Positions 7,853 through 16,744 of a stretch of DNA of 64,000 bases are shown here, piece after piece. The DNA comes from Actinoplanes sp. TFC3 (GTDB lineage: Bacteria > Actinomycetota > Actinomycetes > Mycobacteriales > Micromonosporaceae). The stretch is taken from the NCBI RefSeq assembly GCF_001553785.1, contig NZ_LOJP01000001.1, positions 3,682,273 through 3,746,272 of the forward strand, written 5' to 3'. The position numbers were made by a program, and so were the translations under genes. The notes under the pieces are model-generated. The model did not search any database and was not told where the DNA came from. It saw only the letters and a program-made list of their open reading frames with translations. How positions within the stretch are numbered: the stretch's first letter is position 1; every line of letters begins with the position of its first letter.

Positions 7853-8700
7853 CTACCACCCCCGGATGCGCGGCCAATACCCCTCGATCACCGCAGAACC
7901 GGTCGAAGCGCGCACGTGGTATCCGTCATGCTGGGCCGTCGTGGCGCAAGCGTGGTTGGGCAGGATCCGCACGCGGGCGCCGACCGGCAGGCCGGGCAAG
8001 GGCTCTGTGCTGCCGTCCCGCAGGGCGAGAGTGCCATGCTCCTGCGAGGCGTCGCGCATGAGCAGATCCGGGTACGGTGTGCCGTCCAGCGCCGTCACGA
8101 GCCCGTAGCCCTGGTCCATGGGCTGGCGGGATGTGCCGCGGTCGCGCGAGGTGGCCATCCAGCCGCCGTCGGTCATGATCCAGCCGCGCTCCGGCCGGTG
8201 GCCGATGACGGTGACGACCACCCTCTTCCGCAATGTCTCGGCGGCGCCCACAGCCACCGCGCGCTCCTTCTCCGCGGCCGCTTCCAGTGCTTGCGGGGTG
8301 CAGGCAAAATAGGATTCCCCCGCGTGCACGAGAATGCCGGCAGGGTCCCTGAGCGCCGCGGCGACGTTGAGCAGTCGGGGTCATCCGGCAGCAATCCGCC
8401 CCGGTGGCCGTCACAGTCAATTTCAACAAGCGCCCGCATTCCCACCGCGGCCACCGCTTCGGCTTGTTCGACGCTGTCCACCAGAAGCGTGAGCCGGTCC
8501 TTGAGCTTGCCTGCGGCGTGGACACCGTAATCGGACCGGGCTGCTCCGGATGAAGAAGACGCGCGATGTCGAGCGATTTCGTTGTCTTCACGTGCGGCCG
8601 CAATGGACCGTCGAGCCGGCCGCGCAGCCGGGCGATATTGGCCTCGGCGGTGGTGTCTGGTCATCTCCATCGACGACGGGGTGCAACTCCCGCTGGTGCA
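7853..8700 (-). pseudogene. Broken D-serine dehydratase-like (PLP fold-III, DSD1 type) gene
   Basis: Pieces of one fold-III PLP enzyme lie in order in different frames. Around 8530-8660 reads EANIARLRGRLDG then RPHVKTTKSLDIARL, containing the PLP-lysine region. Around 8395-8520 reads LKDRLTLLVDSVEQAEAV and LVEIDCDGHRGG. A frame change near 8375-8390 leads into LLNVAAALRDPAGILVHAGESY and then an intact C-terminal metal-binding domain (7853-8340). The N-terminus is also out of frame and is preceded by a stop. The sum, about 280 codons, is clearly shorter than the 370-400 residues usual for the family, so internal deletions are likely as well as frameshifts. It lies directly after the peptide importer ATPase, hinting at a lost D-amino-acid step. 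Confidence 0.75.
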
Positions 8701-8733
8701 GGTCATGCACCCCTGCACCAGCTCAAAGAGCCC

Positions 8734-10323
8734 TCACCGAGCCACAGACCGCCGCTCAGCCCGCCTCCTGCGCGCCTCCACCGGATCCGCCACCGGCACC
8801 GCGGCCAGCAGCTCTTTCGTATAAGCGTGCTGCGGCTGCTCCCACACCTGGGCCACGTCGCCCAGCTCCACCACCCGTCCCGAGTGCAGCACCGCCACCC
8901 GGTCCGCGATCTGCCGCAGCACCGCCAGGTCGTGGGTCACGAACACCATGGTCAGCCCGCGTTCGCGGCGGATGTCCTCCAGCAGGGCCAGCACCTGGGC
9001 CTGCGTGGTCACATCCAGTGATGACACCGGCTCGTCGCACACGATCAGCCGGGGGTCCGGGGCCAGGGCCCGGGCGATGCCGACGCGCTGACGCATGCCG
9101 CCGGACAGCTGGTGGGGGTAGCGGGAGTACAGCGACCGGCTCAGCCCCACCCGTACGAGCAGCTCCTCGACCTTGATCCTCGGGGCTGTCATCCCTTGCA
9201 GCCGCAGCGGATCGGCGATGCTCTCCCCGATGGTGCGCCGGGGGTTGAGCGAGGACAGCGGGTCCTGGAAGACCATCTGCACCGAGCGGCCACGGCGCCG
9301 GGTGATCGGAACGCCGTCGAAGGTGATCGAGCCGGATGTGGGTGGGATCAGGCCGACCATCATGCGGGCCAGGGTGGTCTTGCCGGTACCGCTCTCCCCC
9401 ACGATGCCCAGGGTTTCGCCGGCGCGGACGTCCAGGGTGATGCCGTCGACCGCCTTGACCGGCTCCAAGCGGCGCAAGCCTCGGCGGCGGGTCTGCGGGA
9501 AGTGCTTGCGGACCTCGGCAACCCGCAGCAACGGCGGGGAGGAGATCGGGCGGGCGGCAGACGGCTGGGGGCTGGCGGCCAGCAATTCGCGGGTGTACGG
9601 CTCCCGCGGCGTCACCAGCACCTGATCGGTGGGCCCGGACTCGACGGCCACGCCTGCGCGCATGACGATCACATCGTCGGTGGCGCCGGCTACGACACCC
9701 AGGTCGTGGCTGATCAGCAGCAGGGCCGTGCCGGTGGTGGTGCGGACCTCGTCGAGCAGGTCCAGGATCTGCGCCTGCACCGTCACGTCCAGCGCGGTGG
9801 TGGGTTCGTCGGCGACGATCAGCCGGGGGCGGCAGGACAGGGCCATCGCGATCAAGGCGCGCTGGCGCATGCCGCCGGAGAACTGATGGGGGTACGCATC
9901 AGCGCGGCGCTCGGGATCGGGAATGTGGACCTGAGCGAGGACCTCGATCGCGCGGGCCCTCGCTTCCTTCTTGGATGCGCCGGTGTGCAGGCGGTACACC
10001 TCGGCGATCTGGTCGCCTACGCGGTGGAACGGGCTCAGGGCGGTGAGCGGCTCCTGGAACACCATGGCAATGCCGGCGCCGCGGATCGCTCGGAGCCGGT
10101 CATCGGTTGCCTTGGTGATGTCCAGGCCGTCGAATGCGATCGTGCCGTCGATGGTGGCCCGGGTGTGCAGACCGAGCAGGGCCAGCGCGGTGGCGCTCTT
10201 GCCCGAGCCGGATTCCCCCACGATGCCCAGGGCGCCCCCCGGCTCGAGGTCGAAGGACAGCCCGTCGACCGCGGGGGTGTCGCCGAAGGTGATGCACAGG
10301 TCTCGTACCGACAGCAGGGTCAT
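8734..10323 (-). CDS. Peptide-type ABC importer ATPase, two fused nucleotide-binding domains (DppD-DppF type)
   Basis: A 529-residue protein with two complete ATPase domains that energises the importer encoded upstream. Domain 1 shows Walker A GESGSGKS, signature FSGGMRQRA, Walker B LIVADEPTTALD. Domain 2 shows GESGTGKT, LSGGMRQRV and LIVCDEPVSSLD. Each is followed by the oligopeptide-transporter C-terminal extension (EPYTRELLAASP; HAYTKELLAAVP). ATG 10323 overlaps the preceding permease stop as ATGA; the frame open further upstream runs through the permease gene and is not coding. In many systems the two ATPases are separate proteins, so this is the fused variant common in actinobacteria. 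Confidence 0.9.
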   Translation of the reverse strand: MTLLSVRDLCITFGDTPAVDGLSFDLEPGGALGIVGESGSGKSATALALLGLHTRATIDGTIAFDGLDITKATDDRLRAIRGAGIAMVFQEPLTALSPFHRVGDQIAEVYRLHTGASKKEARARAIEVLAQVHIPDPERRADAYPHQFSGGMRQRALIAMALSCRPRLIVADEPTTALDVTVQAQILDLLDEVRTTTGTALLLISHDLGVVAGATDDVIVMRAGVAVESGPTDQVLVTPREPYTRELLAASPQPSAARPISSPPLLRVAEVRKHFPQTRRRGLRRLEPVKAVDGITLDVRAGETLGIVGESGTGKTTLARMMVGLIPPTSGSITFDGVPITRRRGRSVQMVFQDPLSSLNPRRTIGESIADPLRLQGMTAPRIKVEELLVRVGLSRSLYSRYPHQLSGGMRQRVGIARALAPDPRLIVCDEPVSSLDVTTQAQVLALLEDIRRERGLTMVFVTHDLAVLRQIADRVAVLHSGRVVELGDVAQVWEQPQHAYTKELLAAVPVADPVEARRRRAERRSVAR

Positions 10324-11309
10324 CTGATCTGGACTCTCGGGTCGATGGCCGCATAGAGCAGGTCGGCGATGGCGTTGGCCACCACGACCAGGAAACCGGT
10401 CAGCAGGGTGACGCCGACGACCACCGGGAGGTCGATCTGGTTGACCGCCCCGACCAGTAGCTGACCGACACCGGGCAGACCGAACATGGTCTCGGTGAGC
10501 ACCGCGCTGGCCATGATGGCGGCCAGGTCGATAGCGGTCAGCGTGACCAGGGGAACCAGCGCTCCCCGCAGGGCGCGGCTGCGGATGATGCGTCGTTCGG
10601 GCAGGCCGTACGCCCGGGCGGTGCGCACGTAGTCCTCGGCGAGCGTCTGCTGCACCCCGGCCCGGGTGAGGCGCGCGTACCCGGCGGATTGGATCACGGC
10701 CAGGGCTGTCCAGGGCAGCAGCAGGTTCTGGGCCCAGGCCAGTGGATCGGTGGTCAGCGGCACGTACTGCGGGAACGGCAGCCATTGCAGGCGGACGCAG
10801 AACAGCAGCAAGAGGAACAGCCCGATCAGGAAGACCGGCACCGCGTAACCGGCCAGGATCAGGCCGTTGACCACGCGGTCGAGGAAGCGGAAGCGGCGCA
10901 GGCCCGAGAGCAGCCCGGCGCCGATGCCGATGGCCAGCGACAGGATTTCGGCGCCGATGGCCAGCGAGGCCGACACGGGCAGCCGATCGGCGAGCAGCTT
11001 GGTCACCGGCTGGTCGGTTTCGAAGGAGTAGCCCAGACACGGCGCCGGGCAGTGCCGCACGTCGGGGCCGGCCGGGAAGTCACGCCCGGCGACCAGGCCC
11101 TGCAGGAAGTGGCCGTACTGGGCGACCGGGGACTCGTCGAGGCCCATGGCGGCGTGCACCTGGGCCAGGCGTTCCGGGGTGCAGCCCTTGCCGCAGGTGA
11201 GCACGGCCGGGTCGCGCGGGGCGAGGTAGAACAGCGCGTACACGATGACGGACAGGCCGAAGAGCACGAGCAGGGCACCGGCGACGCGGCGCAGGACGTA
11301 GCCGATCAT
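10320..11309 (-). CDS. Peptide-type ABC importer permease (DppB type)
   Basis: A 329-residue inner-membrane permease with about six helices. It has the typical DppB N-terminus (YVLRRVAGALLVLFGLSVIVYAL), an unusually long external loop with several cysteines (residues about 38-95, TCGKGC ... HCPAPC), and the cytoplasmic EAA-like loop ARAYGLPERRIIRSRALRGALVPL that docks to the ATPase. Start and stop overlap the neighbours by four bases each, so it is part of one translationally coupled operon: binding protein, DppC type, DppB type, ATPase. The four loop cysteines could form disulfides. Confidence 0.9.
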   Translation of the reverse strand: MIGYVLRRVAGALLVLFGLSVIVYALFYLAPRDPAVLTCGKGCTPERLAQVHAAMGLDESPVAQYGHFLQGLVAGRDFPAGPDVRHCPAPCLGYSFETDQPVTKLLADRLPVSASLAIGAEILSLAIGIGAGLLSGLRRFRFLDRVVNGLILAGYAVPVFLIGLFLLLLFCVRLQWLPFPQYVPLTTDPLAWAQNLLLPWTALAVIQSAGYARLTRAGVQQTLAEDYVRTARAYGLPERRIIRSRALRGALVPLVTLTAIDLAAIMASAVLTETMFGLPGVGQLLVGAVNQIDLPVVVGVTLLTGFLVVVANAIADLLYAAIDPRVQIR

Positions 11310-12196
11310 CGCAGGACCTCACTCTGCCGGGGGTCGATCACGCGGCGCACGCCGTTGGCGACGAGCATGAACGCCAGCAGGGTGAGAAACAGCAGCCCGC
11401 CGGGCAGGAACACGTACATGGGGTCGGCGCGGAACCAGGTGGTCGCACTGGACAGCATCTGACCCCAGGACGGGGTGGGTGGGCGCACGCCGACGCCGAG
11501 GAAGGACAGGCCGGCTTCGGTGATCATGTTGCTGGGCAGCACCAGCGCGGCGTAGGTGAGCACGGGCGCGGCCAGGCCGGGCAGGATCTCGCGGCGGGCC
11601 ACCCGCCACGGGCCGGCCCCGGAGACCTGGGCGGCGGCCACGTAGTCGCGGGTCTTGAGCGACAGGGTCTCGCCGCGGGTGATGCGCGCGGTGCCACCCC
11701 ATTGCAGCAGCGCGATGACCACGGCCAGCAGCAGCGGGCGCGGCCAGTTCTGCGGGACGATGGCCAGCAGCGCGATCGCCAGCACCAGGCTGGGGAACGC
11801 CAGGGTCAGGTCGGTGAGGCGGCTGAGCGCGGCGTCGGCGTACCGGCCGCCGAGCCCCGCCGCGACGCCGACACCCACGCCGATGAGCAGTTGCAGTGCC
11901 AGCGCTGACAAGGCGACGCCGAGCGAGACCCGAGCGCCATAGACCACACGGGCGAACAGGTCGCGGCCGGTGCCCGGTTCGACGCCGAGCCAGTGCTCAC
12001 CGCTGATGCCGCCGAACCGGCCGATCGGCACGCCGCCGCGGGCGGAGTCGAGCAGCTCGTTGTGGAACGTCGTGGGGTCCTGCCCGGCGAGCTTGGTGAG
12101 CAGCGGCGCGAAGACTGCGATGAGGATCATGATGCCCGCGATGACCGCGCCGGTGGCGAAGGCGCGGTCATCGAACAGACGGCGCAGCAGGGTCAC
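11306..12196 (-). CDS. Peptide-type ABC importer permease (DppC type)
   Basis: A 296-residue inner-membrane permease. The N-terminal helix (GAVIAGIMILIAVFAPLL) and the downstream LGVEPGTGRDLFARVVYGARVSLGVAL segment are typical of DppC, and the coupling loop reads AAAQVSGAGPWRVARREILPGLAAPV. GTG 12196 overlaps the stop of the binding-protein gene as GTGA, which decides the start. The in-frame extension further upstream reads through the binding-protein gene in another frame and is rejected. Confidence 0.9.
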   Translation of the reverse strand: MTLLRRLFDDRAFATGAVIAGIMILIAVFAPLLTKLAGQDPTTFHNELLDSARGGVPIGRFGGISGEHWLGVEPGTGRDLFARVVYGARVSLGVALSALALQLLIGVGVGVAAGLGGRYADAALSRLTDLTLAFPSLVLAIALLAIVPQNWPRPLLLAVVIALLQWGGTARITRGETLSLKTRDYVAAAQVSGAGPWRVARREILPGLAAPVLTYAALVLPSNMITEAGLSFLGVGVRPPTPSWGQMLSSATTWFRADPMYVFLPGGLLFLTLLAFMLVANGVRRVIDPRQSEVLR

Positions 12197-13887
12197 TTGA
12201 CGGAGACCCTCGACAGGTCGTACTGCCCGCGCCAGCCGTCCGGCACGGCGTTCTTGACGTTCCTGCCGAACAGGTTGACGTCCTTCTCGTGGGTCAGCGG
12301 GATGACCAGCGCGAGCTTGCCGAGCTTGGCGTCCAGCGCCCCCCAGCGGGCCTGCGCGGCGGCCGGGTCCGTGAGCGCGTTGATGGCGTCGATCTCGCTG
12401 TTGACCGCCGGGTCGTTGTACTGCGCGAGGTTGAAGTTGCCACCCGCGGTGATGATCTGCCGGCCGTCGAAGATCGGGATGAGGAACGGGCCGCCGGAGG
12501 GCCAGTCGGCACCCCACGTGCTCAGCGCCAGGGCGGGCTGGGTGGCGGGCTTGCCGATCACGTCGCGGTAGGTGGCGGTCTCGATGGCGTTGAGCGTGAC
12601 GGTGACGCCGGCCTGCTTGAAGGCATCCTGCACGGCGGCGGCGACCTTGGGACCGATGCCCTCGGAGTCGTCGTTCCCGTGCGACAACTCGATGCTCAGG
12701 TTGCTCTGCCCGGCCGCGGCGAGCAGTTCCTTGGCCTTGGCCGCGTTGCCCGCGTCGCCGGCCGGGAAGTAGTCGTAGGGCGTGTAGCCCAGCGCCTTCT
12801 GCGGGGGCAGGAACGTGGTCGACGGTCCGGCCACCGCGCTGCCACCCAGGGCATTGACAACCGAGGTGCGATTGATGGCGTACGACAAAGCCTGCCGTAC
12901 CCGCTCGTCATCGAACGGTTTCTTGCTCGTGTTGAAAGCCAGGTACGTGGTCGACGGGAACTCACCCCGTGCCACCTGCTTGTCCAGCGGCCCGCCGTTG
13001 CCGAGCTGGGCGAGCTGTTCGGGGCCTACGTTGGCGTCGGTGGTGGTCGCGTTCGCGTCGGCTCCGGCACCGGCCTGCAACCGCTGGTTGATCACGGCCG
13101 AGTCGAGCCCCGCGGTGACCTCGATGCGGTCCGGGCACGCGTAGCGCAGGGTGTCCGAGGTGCGGCTCCAGTGCGGGTTGCGTACCAGATTCAGGGTCTT
13201 CTTGGGCTCGTAGCTCTCGACCATGTACGGCCCGGAGGAGACCGGGTGCTTCTCGTAGTCCGCGCCCTTGTCCTTGGCCTTGGGCACCGGCGCGAACTGC
13301 GTCGCCGTGGCCAGGTACGGGAAGTCACCCTCGGGCTTGCTCAGCTTGAAGATGATCGTCTTGTCGTCGGGCGTCTCGATGCTCGTGATGCCCTCGGGCT
13401 GCTTGTACGGCCCCTGGTAGTCCGCCGCACCGGTCAGCCAGTCGCGCAGGTACGGCGCGCCGCCGGGCAGCTCGGGGGCGAACGAGCGCTCGATGCCGTA
13501 CTTCACGTCGCCCGCGGTGATCGGCGAGCCGTCCTCGAAGAAGATGTCGCTGCGCAGCTTGTACGTCCACGTCTTCGCGCCGTCCGAGGGCGTGCCCAGG
13601 TCGGTGGCCAGGTCGGGTGCGGGCTTGGCGCCGGCTTCCCCGGCCTGGCGGTTGCGGGTGGTCAGCGTGCGGAACAGCAGCGACGGGATGTTGCCCCCGC
13701 CGGAGGTGTACAGCCGCGCCGGGTCGAGGTGGGTGATGCCGCTCTGGTTGAGCACCGGCAGCGTGCCGCCCTGGCAGGTGGCCGGGTCGAAGGCCGCGGT
13801 CGAGGTCTCGTTGCCGCCGCCTTGGCACGCCGCGAGCGCACCGGCCAGCAGGGTGAGGGCGAACGTTATCGGCAGGGTTCTGCGCAT
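12193..13887 (-). CDS. Solute-binding lipoprotein of peptide-type ABC importer (SBP_bac_5)
   Basis: A 564-residue periplasmic-side binding protein anchored by lipid. ATG 13887 gives a textbook lipoprotein signal (MRRTLPITFALTLLAGALAAC) with the lipidated Cys at residue 21. The SBP_bac_5 fold follows, with markers such as WTYKLRSDIFFEDGSPITAGDVKYGIERSF and AFNTSKKPFDDERVRQALSYAINR. First gene of the four-gene import operon. Its promoter region faces the EgtA-like gene and shares the 20-bp sulfur-island motif at 13966-13985. Substrate could be peptides, including sulfur-containing ones such as glutathione; that specificity is inference from context only. Confidence 0.9.
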   Translation of the reverse strand: MRRTLPITFALTLLAGALAACQGGGNETSTAAFDPATCQGGTLPVLNQSGITHLDPARLYTSGGGNIPSLLFRTLTTRNRQAGEAGAKPAPDLATDLGTPSDGAKTWTYKLRSDIFFEDGSPITAGDVKYGIERSFAPELPGGAPYLRDWLTGAADYQGPYKQPEGITSIETPDDKTIIFKLSKPEGDFPYLATATQFAPVPKAKDKGADYEKHPVSSGPYMVESYEPKKTLNLVRNPHWSRTSDTLRYACPDRIEVTAGLDSAVINQRLQAGAGADANATTTDANVGPEQLAQLGNGGPLDKQVARGEFPSTTYLAFNTSKKPFDDERVRQALSYAINRTSVVNALGGSAVAGPSTTFLPPQKALGYTPYDYFPAGDAGNAAKAKELLAAAGQSNLSIELSHGNDDSEGIGPKVAAAVQDAFKQAGVTVTLNAIETATYRDVIGKPATQPALALSTWGADWPSGGPFLIPIFDGRQIITAGGNFNLAQYNDPAVNSEIDAINALTDPAAAQARWGALDAKLGKLALVIPLTHEKDVNLFGRNVKNAVPDGWRGQYDLSRVSVK

Positions 13888-13965
13888 GACTGTCCTCGGG
13901 TCGTATCGGTGATGACCGATGCTCACCCTACTCAGCGGATCGACCATGATCCAGCATCCCCCCAT

Positions 13966-13985
13966 GGCCTATTGGTTTGGTAGGG
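13966..13985 (+). promoter_or_regulatory. Shared 20-bp motif, copy 1 (EgtA-like / peptide importer divergent promoter)
   Basis: GGCCTATTGGTTTGGTAGGG. The right end TAGGGT (13981-13986) is a plausible -10 box for the EgtA-like gene, whose start lies 34 bases further on behind AGGAAAA. The same motif, in the same orientation relative to the served gene, precedes the tau and met operons (26065-26084 and 28609-28628). The reverse strand points at the importer operon, so one site may serve both directions. Confidence 0.55.
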
Positions 13986-14020
13986 TTTACCATCCGGCCG
14001 CATCGACGCGAGGAAAACCC

Positions 14021-15070
14021 ATGCTCACGCTGACCGAGAACAAGGCCCGTACGCTGCTCGAAGACGCCGCGTTCGCCCCCGCACGGCCCGGTTTCGTGGG
14101 CGTCGAGGTGGACCTGCTGCTGGCCAGCCCGGGGTTGCCCGCCCCGCTGGTGTCCACGCTGACCGAGGGTGTCTCACCGTTGCGCCATGGTTACCTGGCG
14201 GCGCACTCGGCGCGCGTGGCCGTGGTCAGCGGGCCGCCATCGCCGGGTCTGGACGTGGCGCTCATCCGGATGGGTGAAGATCTGCCGCTGCCCTTGCCGC
14301 TGCTCGCCGGTCACGACCTGGCAGTGCTGTCGGAGGCCGCCGACGAATCCCCCGCACTGGCCGGGACCGCCGGGGTGCGGGTCAGCCTGGAGACCGGGCT
14401 CGACGAGGACGGCCTGCTGGGGCTGCGGCGCCGGTGGACGCTGGCTCACGCGCTGGCCCCGGTGCTGGCGGCGGCGTTCGCGAACTCGCCGCTGCGGCGC
14501 GGGCGGCCGACCGGCTGGCGGTCGACGCGCCAGGCGCTGCGCGCGCTGAACCCGGTGCTGGGCGATCCGCGCTCGGACTGGGCGGACACCGTGCTCGACG
14601 CCCCGGTGGCCGGCACCGCGATCACCTTCCGCGCCTGGACCCGCGCCGCCGACCGGCCCACCTGCGAGGACCTGATGCGCCACACGGCCACGGTCCGCCC
14701 GCCGATCGCCGCGCGCGGGCATCTGGAGATCGACGTCGCCGACCGTCAGCCGGGGGCGGGCTGGCGGGTGCCGGCCGCGGTGATCACGGCGTTGCTCGAC
14801 GAACCCCGGGCGGCGGTGCAGGCGCTCAACGCCACGGCGGCGCTGGCCGGTCAGCATCGGCTGTGGGAGCGGGCGGCGCGCGAGGGGCTCAGCGACCCGG
14901 TGCTCGCTCGGGCGGCGCGGCTGTGTTTCGTGGCGGCGTACGAGGGCCTGACCCGGCAAGGGATCTCGCGTGAGGTGCGCGACGCGGTCGCGGCGTTCAC
15001 CGACCGCTACGTGATGCGCGGGCGCTGCCCGGCCGACGACGTGCTGGACCGCGCGGCCGCCCCGCATTGA
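14021..15070 (+). CDS. Divergent glutamate-cysteine ligase family 2 (EgtA-like) protein
   Basis: A 349-residue relative of EgtA, the gamma-glutamylcysteine ligase of ergothioneine biosynthesis. Similarity is clear in RWTLAHALAPVLAAAFANSPLRRGRPTGWRSTRQ, in DPRSDWADTVLDAPVAG and in the C-terminal helices ending MRGRCPADDV. It is shorter than typical EgtA (about 430 residues). Residues I expect to bind metal and glutamate look replaced: the first strand reads VGVEVDLLL, the acidic GGxxELSG-type element is VAVVSGPP, the QxN-type strand is RVSLETG, and LEIR is LEID. Catalysis is therefore doubtful. No egtB, egtC or egtD gene is in the window. ATG 14021 follows GAGGAAAA; a longer in-frame start at 13919 would cross the promoter motif. 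Confidence 0.65.
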   Translation: MLTLTENKARTLLEDAAFAPARPGFVGVEVDLLLASPGLPAPLVSTLTEGVSPLRHGYLAAHSARVAVVSGPPSPGLDVALIRMGEDLPLPLPLLAGHDLAVLSEAADESPALAGTAGVRVSLETGLDEDGLLGLRRRWTLAHALAPVLAAAFANSPLRRGRPTGWRSTRQALRALNPVLGDPRSDWADTVLDAPVAGTAITFRAWTRAADRPTCEDLMRHTATVRPPIAARGHLEIDVADRQPGAGWRVPAAVITALLDEPRAAVQALNATAALAGQHRLWERAAREGLSDPVLARAARLCFVAAYEGLTRQGISREVRDAVAAFTDRYVMRGRCPADDVLDRAAAPH

Positions 15071-15107
15071 AGGGTTGAGGGCGGCGAGGGCCGGGATGGC
15101 GCACGGA

Positions 15108-16652
15108 CTACTTCTTCGGCCGGAAGCTGGCGAAGATCAGCTTGAGGTCGCTCTGGCCGTCGGCCCAGTCGCTCTCGCGGGTCGACCAGTAGATGCCGTA
15201 GGCCTGCTTGTTCGAGGTGATCACCCCGCGGTTGTTGACGTGGCGCCGGGTGCCGCCGGAGACAAAGGAGTATTCCCAGTCGGCCGCCTTGACGAAGTAC
15301 TTGACCTCGGCGATCTTGATTTTCCGGTACGCCGGGAAGTCGCCGCTGCCGACCCGCGCGTCGGACTTGCCCTCCCAATCGGCCACCGGGTCCCACTGCG
15401 GCTTGGTTGTCTGGTCGATGCCGAGCACGTGGCCCTTGCCGTCGCGGAAGTAGATCATGCCCTTGGCGGTGGTGCCCTCCTCCTTGGTCCGCGTCCAGCC
15501 CTCGGGCACGTACAGGGCGAACCCGGTCGGATCCCGGTAGTCCCGCCAGCCCGACGGCAGCTTGGGCAGACTGCTGCTCGCCTCGGGCTTCGCGGTTGTC
15601 GGCTTGACCGTTGGCTGGGTCGTCGGCGGCGGCGTGGAGGAGGAGGAGGAGGAGGAGGGAGCCGGCGCCGGCGTCGTGGTGGTGGCAGTAGCTACGGGCG
15701 GTGGCACCGCCTTGTTCTGCGGTCTGCCGTCAGGCGACAGCGTGACGAAGGCAACCGCTCCCCCGGCGGCCAGCACCGCCGCGGTGGCTCCGGCCGCAAT
15801 CAAGGGGGTAAGCCGGGAGCGCGCCGGTGCGGGCGGGGTCACCACGGCCCGCAGCCGGCGCCGGGTCTCCGCCGCGTCGATCCGCTGGGCCGGGTCCTTG
15901 CGCAGCAACCCGTCCAGCACCGGCCTGAGCGCCCCGGCCTGCTGCGGCGGGGCCGGTTCGTCGGCGGCCAGCGCGGTCAGCGTGCCGATCGCCGTGCCCT
16001 TCTGGTACGGCGGCCGGCCCTCCACCGCCGCGTACAGGGTGGCGCCCAGCGACCACAGGTCGGAAGCCGGTTCGGCGGTGCCGTCGCGGGCCCGCTCGGG
16101 TGACATGTACTGCGGGGAGCCCAGCACCAGCTCCGAGCTGGTGGTGACCACGCTGTCACCCTCGATCGAGGCGATGCCGAAGTCGGTGAGCACGATGCGC
16201 CCGTCGGTGCCCAGCAGCACGTTCGCGGGCTTGACGTCGCGGTGACGCACCCCGGCGCGGTGCGCGGCCTCCAGCGCGTCGAGCACCTCCAGACCCAGCA
16301 GCGCAGCCCAGCGCGGTTCGAGGGGGCCGTCCTCGCTGATCACTTCCTGCAGCGAGCGCGACTCTACGTACTCCATGACGATCCACGCGTGGTCGTCGTT
16401 CTCCACCACGTCGAAGACCTGGACCACGTTGCGGTGGCTGAGCCGGGCCGCCGCCCGCGCCTCCTGCACCATGCGCCGGTGCACGGCGTCGCGCTCGGCG
16501 GCAACCAAGTCGTGGGGCAGCACGATCTCCTTGACCGCCACATCGCGTTGCAGCAGCTCGTCGCGCGCCTTCCAGACCCGGCCCATCCCGCCGGCGCCCA
16601 GCTCGTCCCCGAGCCGGTAACGCCCGGCTACCTCGATCGGCCCGGCACTCAT
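15108..16652 (-). CDS. Membrane Ser/Thr protein kinase with C-terminal extracellular domain
   Basis: A 514-residue Hanks-type kinase. The glycine loop is GAGGMG (residues 19-24), catalytic Lys41 in VAVKEI, HRD at 137-139 and DFG at 157-159, so it should be active. After the kinase domain (to about 270) comes a single membrane helix (LIAAGATAAVLAAGGAVAFVTL), then a Thr/Pro/Ser-rich linker containing seven consecutive serines encoded by a TCC repeat, and a compact C-terminal domain of about 150 residues (LPSGWRDYRDPTGFALYVPEGW ...) with no PASTA repeats. The outside domain could sense ligand or wall state. Convergent with the EgtA-like gene. Confidence 0.9.
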   Translation of the reverse strand: MSAGPIEVAGRYRLGDELGAGGMGRVWKARDELLQRDVAVKEIVLPHDLVAAERDAVHRRMVQEARAAARLSHRNVVQVFDVVENDDHAWIVMEYVESRSLQEVISEDGPLEPRWAALLGLEVLDALEAAHRAGVRHRDVKPANVLLGTDGRIVLTDFGIASIEGDSVVTTSSELVLGSPQYMSPERARDGTAEPASDLWSLGATLYAAVEGRPPYQKGTAIGTLTALAADEPAPPQQAGALRPVLDGLLRKDPAQRIDAAETRRRLRAVVTPPAPARSRLTPLIAAGATAAVLAAGGAVAFVTLSPDGRPQNKAVPPPVATATTTTPAPAPSSSSSSSTPPPTTQPTVKPTTAKPEASSSLPKLPSGWRDYRDPTGFALYVPEGWTRTKEEGTTAKGMIYFRDGKGHVLGIDQTTKPQWDPVADWEGKSDARVGSGDFPAYRKIKIAEVKYFVKAADWEYSFVSGGTRRHVNNRGVITSNKQAYGIYWSTRESDWADGQSDLKLIFASFRPKK

Positions 16653-16731
16653 GCCCGCCGATATACCCCAGCCACGCCGGTATGGAACTTGTCCCGGGAA
16701 TTGGCGCAGCGCCGGCCCTGCGACCCGCGGT

Positions 16732-16737
16732 TATGCT
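16732..16737 (+). promoter_or_regulatory. Leaderless -10 box (TATGCT) for the DUF6461 gene
   Basis: TATGCT is followed after seven bases by GTG 16745 with no ribosome site. It overlaps the in-frame ATG 16733, which argues against that ATG and supports GTG 16745 as the start. Confidence 0.4.
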
Positions 16738-16744
16738 TCTGCGC

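Noticed and set aside
10324-11040. N-terminal extension of the double ATPase
   Set aside because: The extension is an out-of-frame reading of the permease gene; ATG 10323 begins the conserved ATPase.
12289-13983. Long plus-strand open frame opposite the binding-protein gene
   Set aside because: Arg/Gly/Ala/Val-rich shadow translation typical of high-GC antisense frames; the minus strand encodes a complete lipoprotein.
15637-15660. GGAGGA run as a ribosome site or regulatory repeat
   Set aside because: On the coding strand it is a run of TCC codons giving a poly-Ser linker in the kinase.
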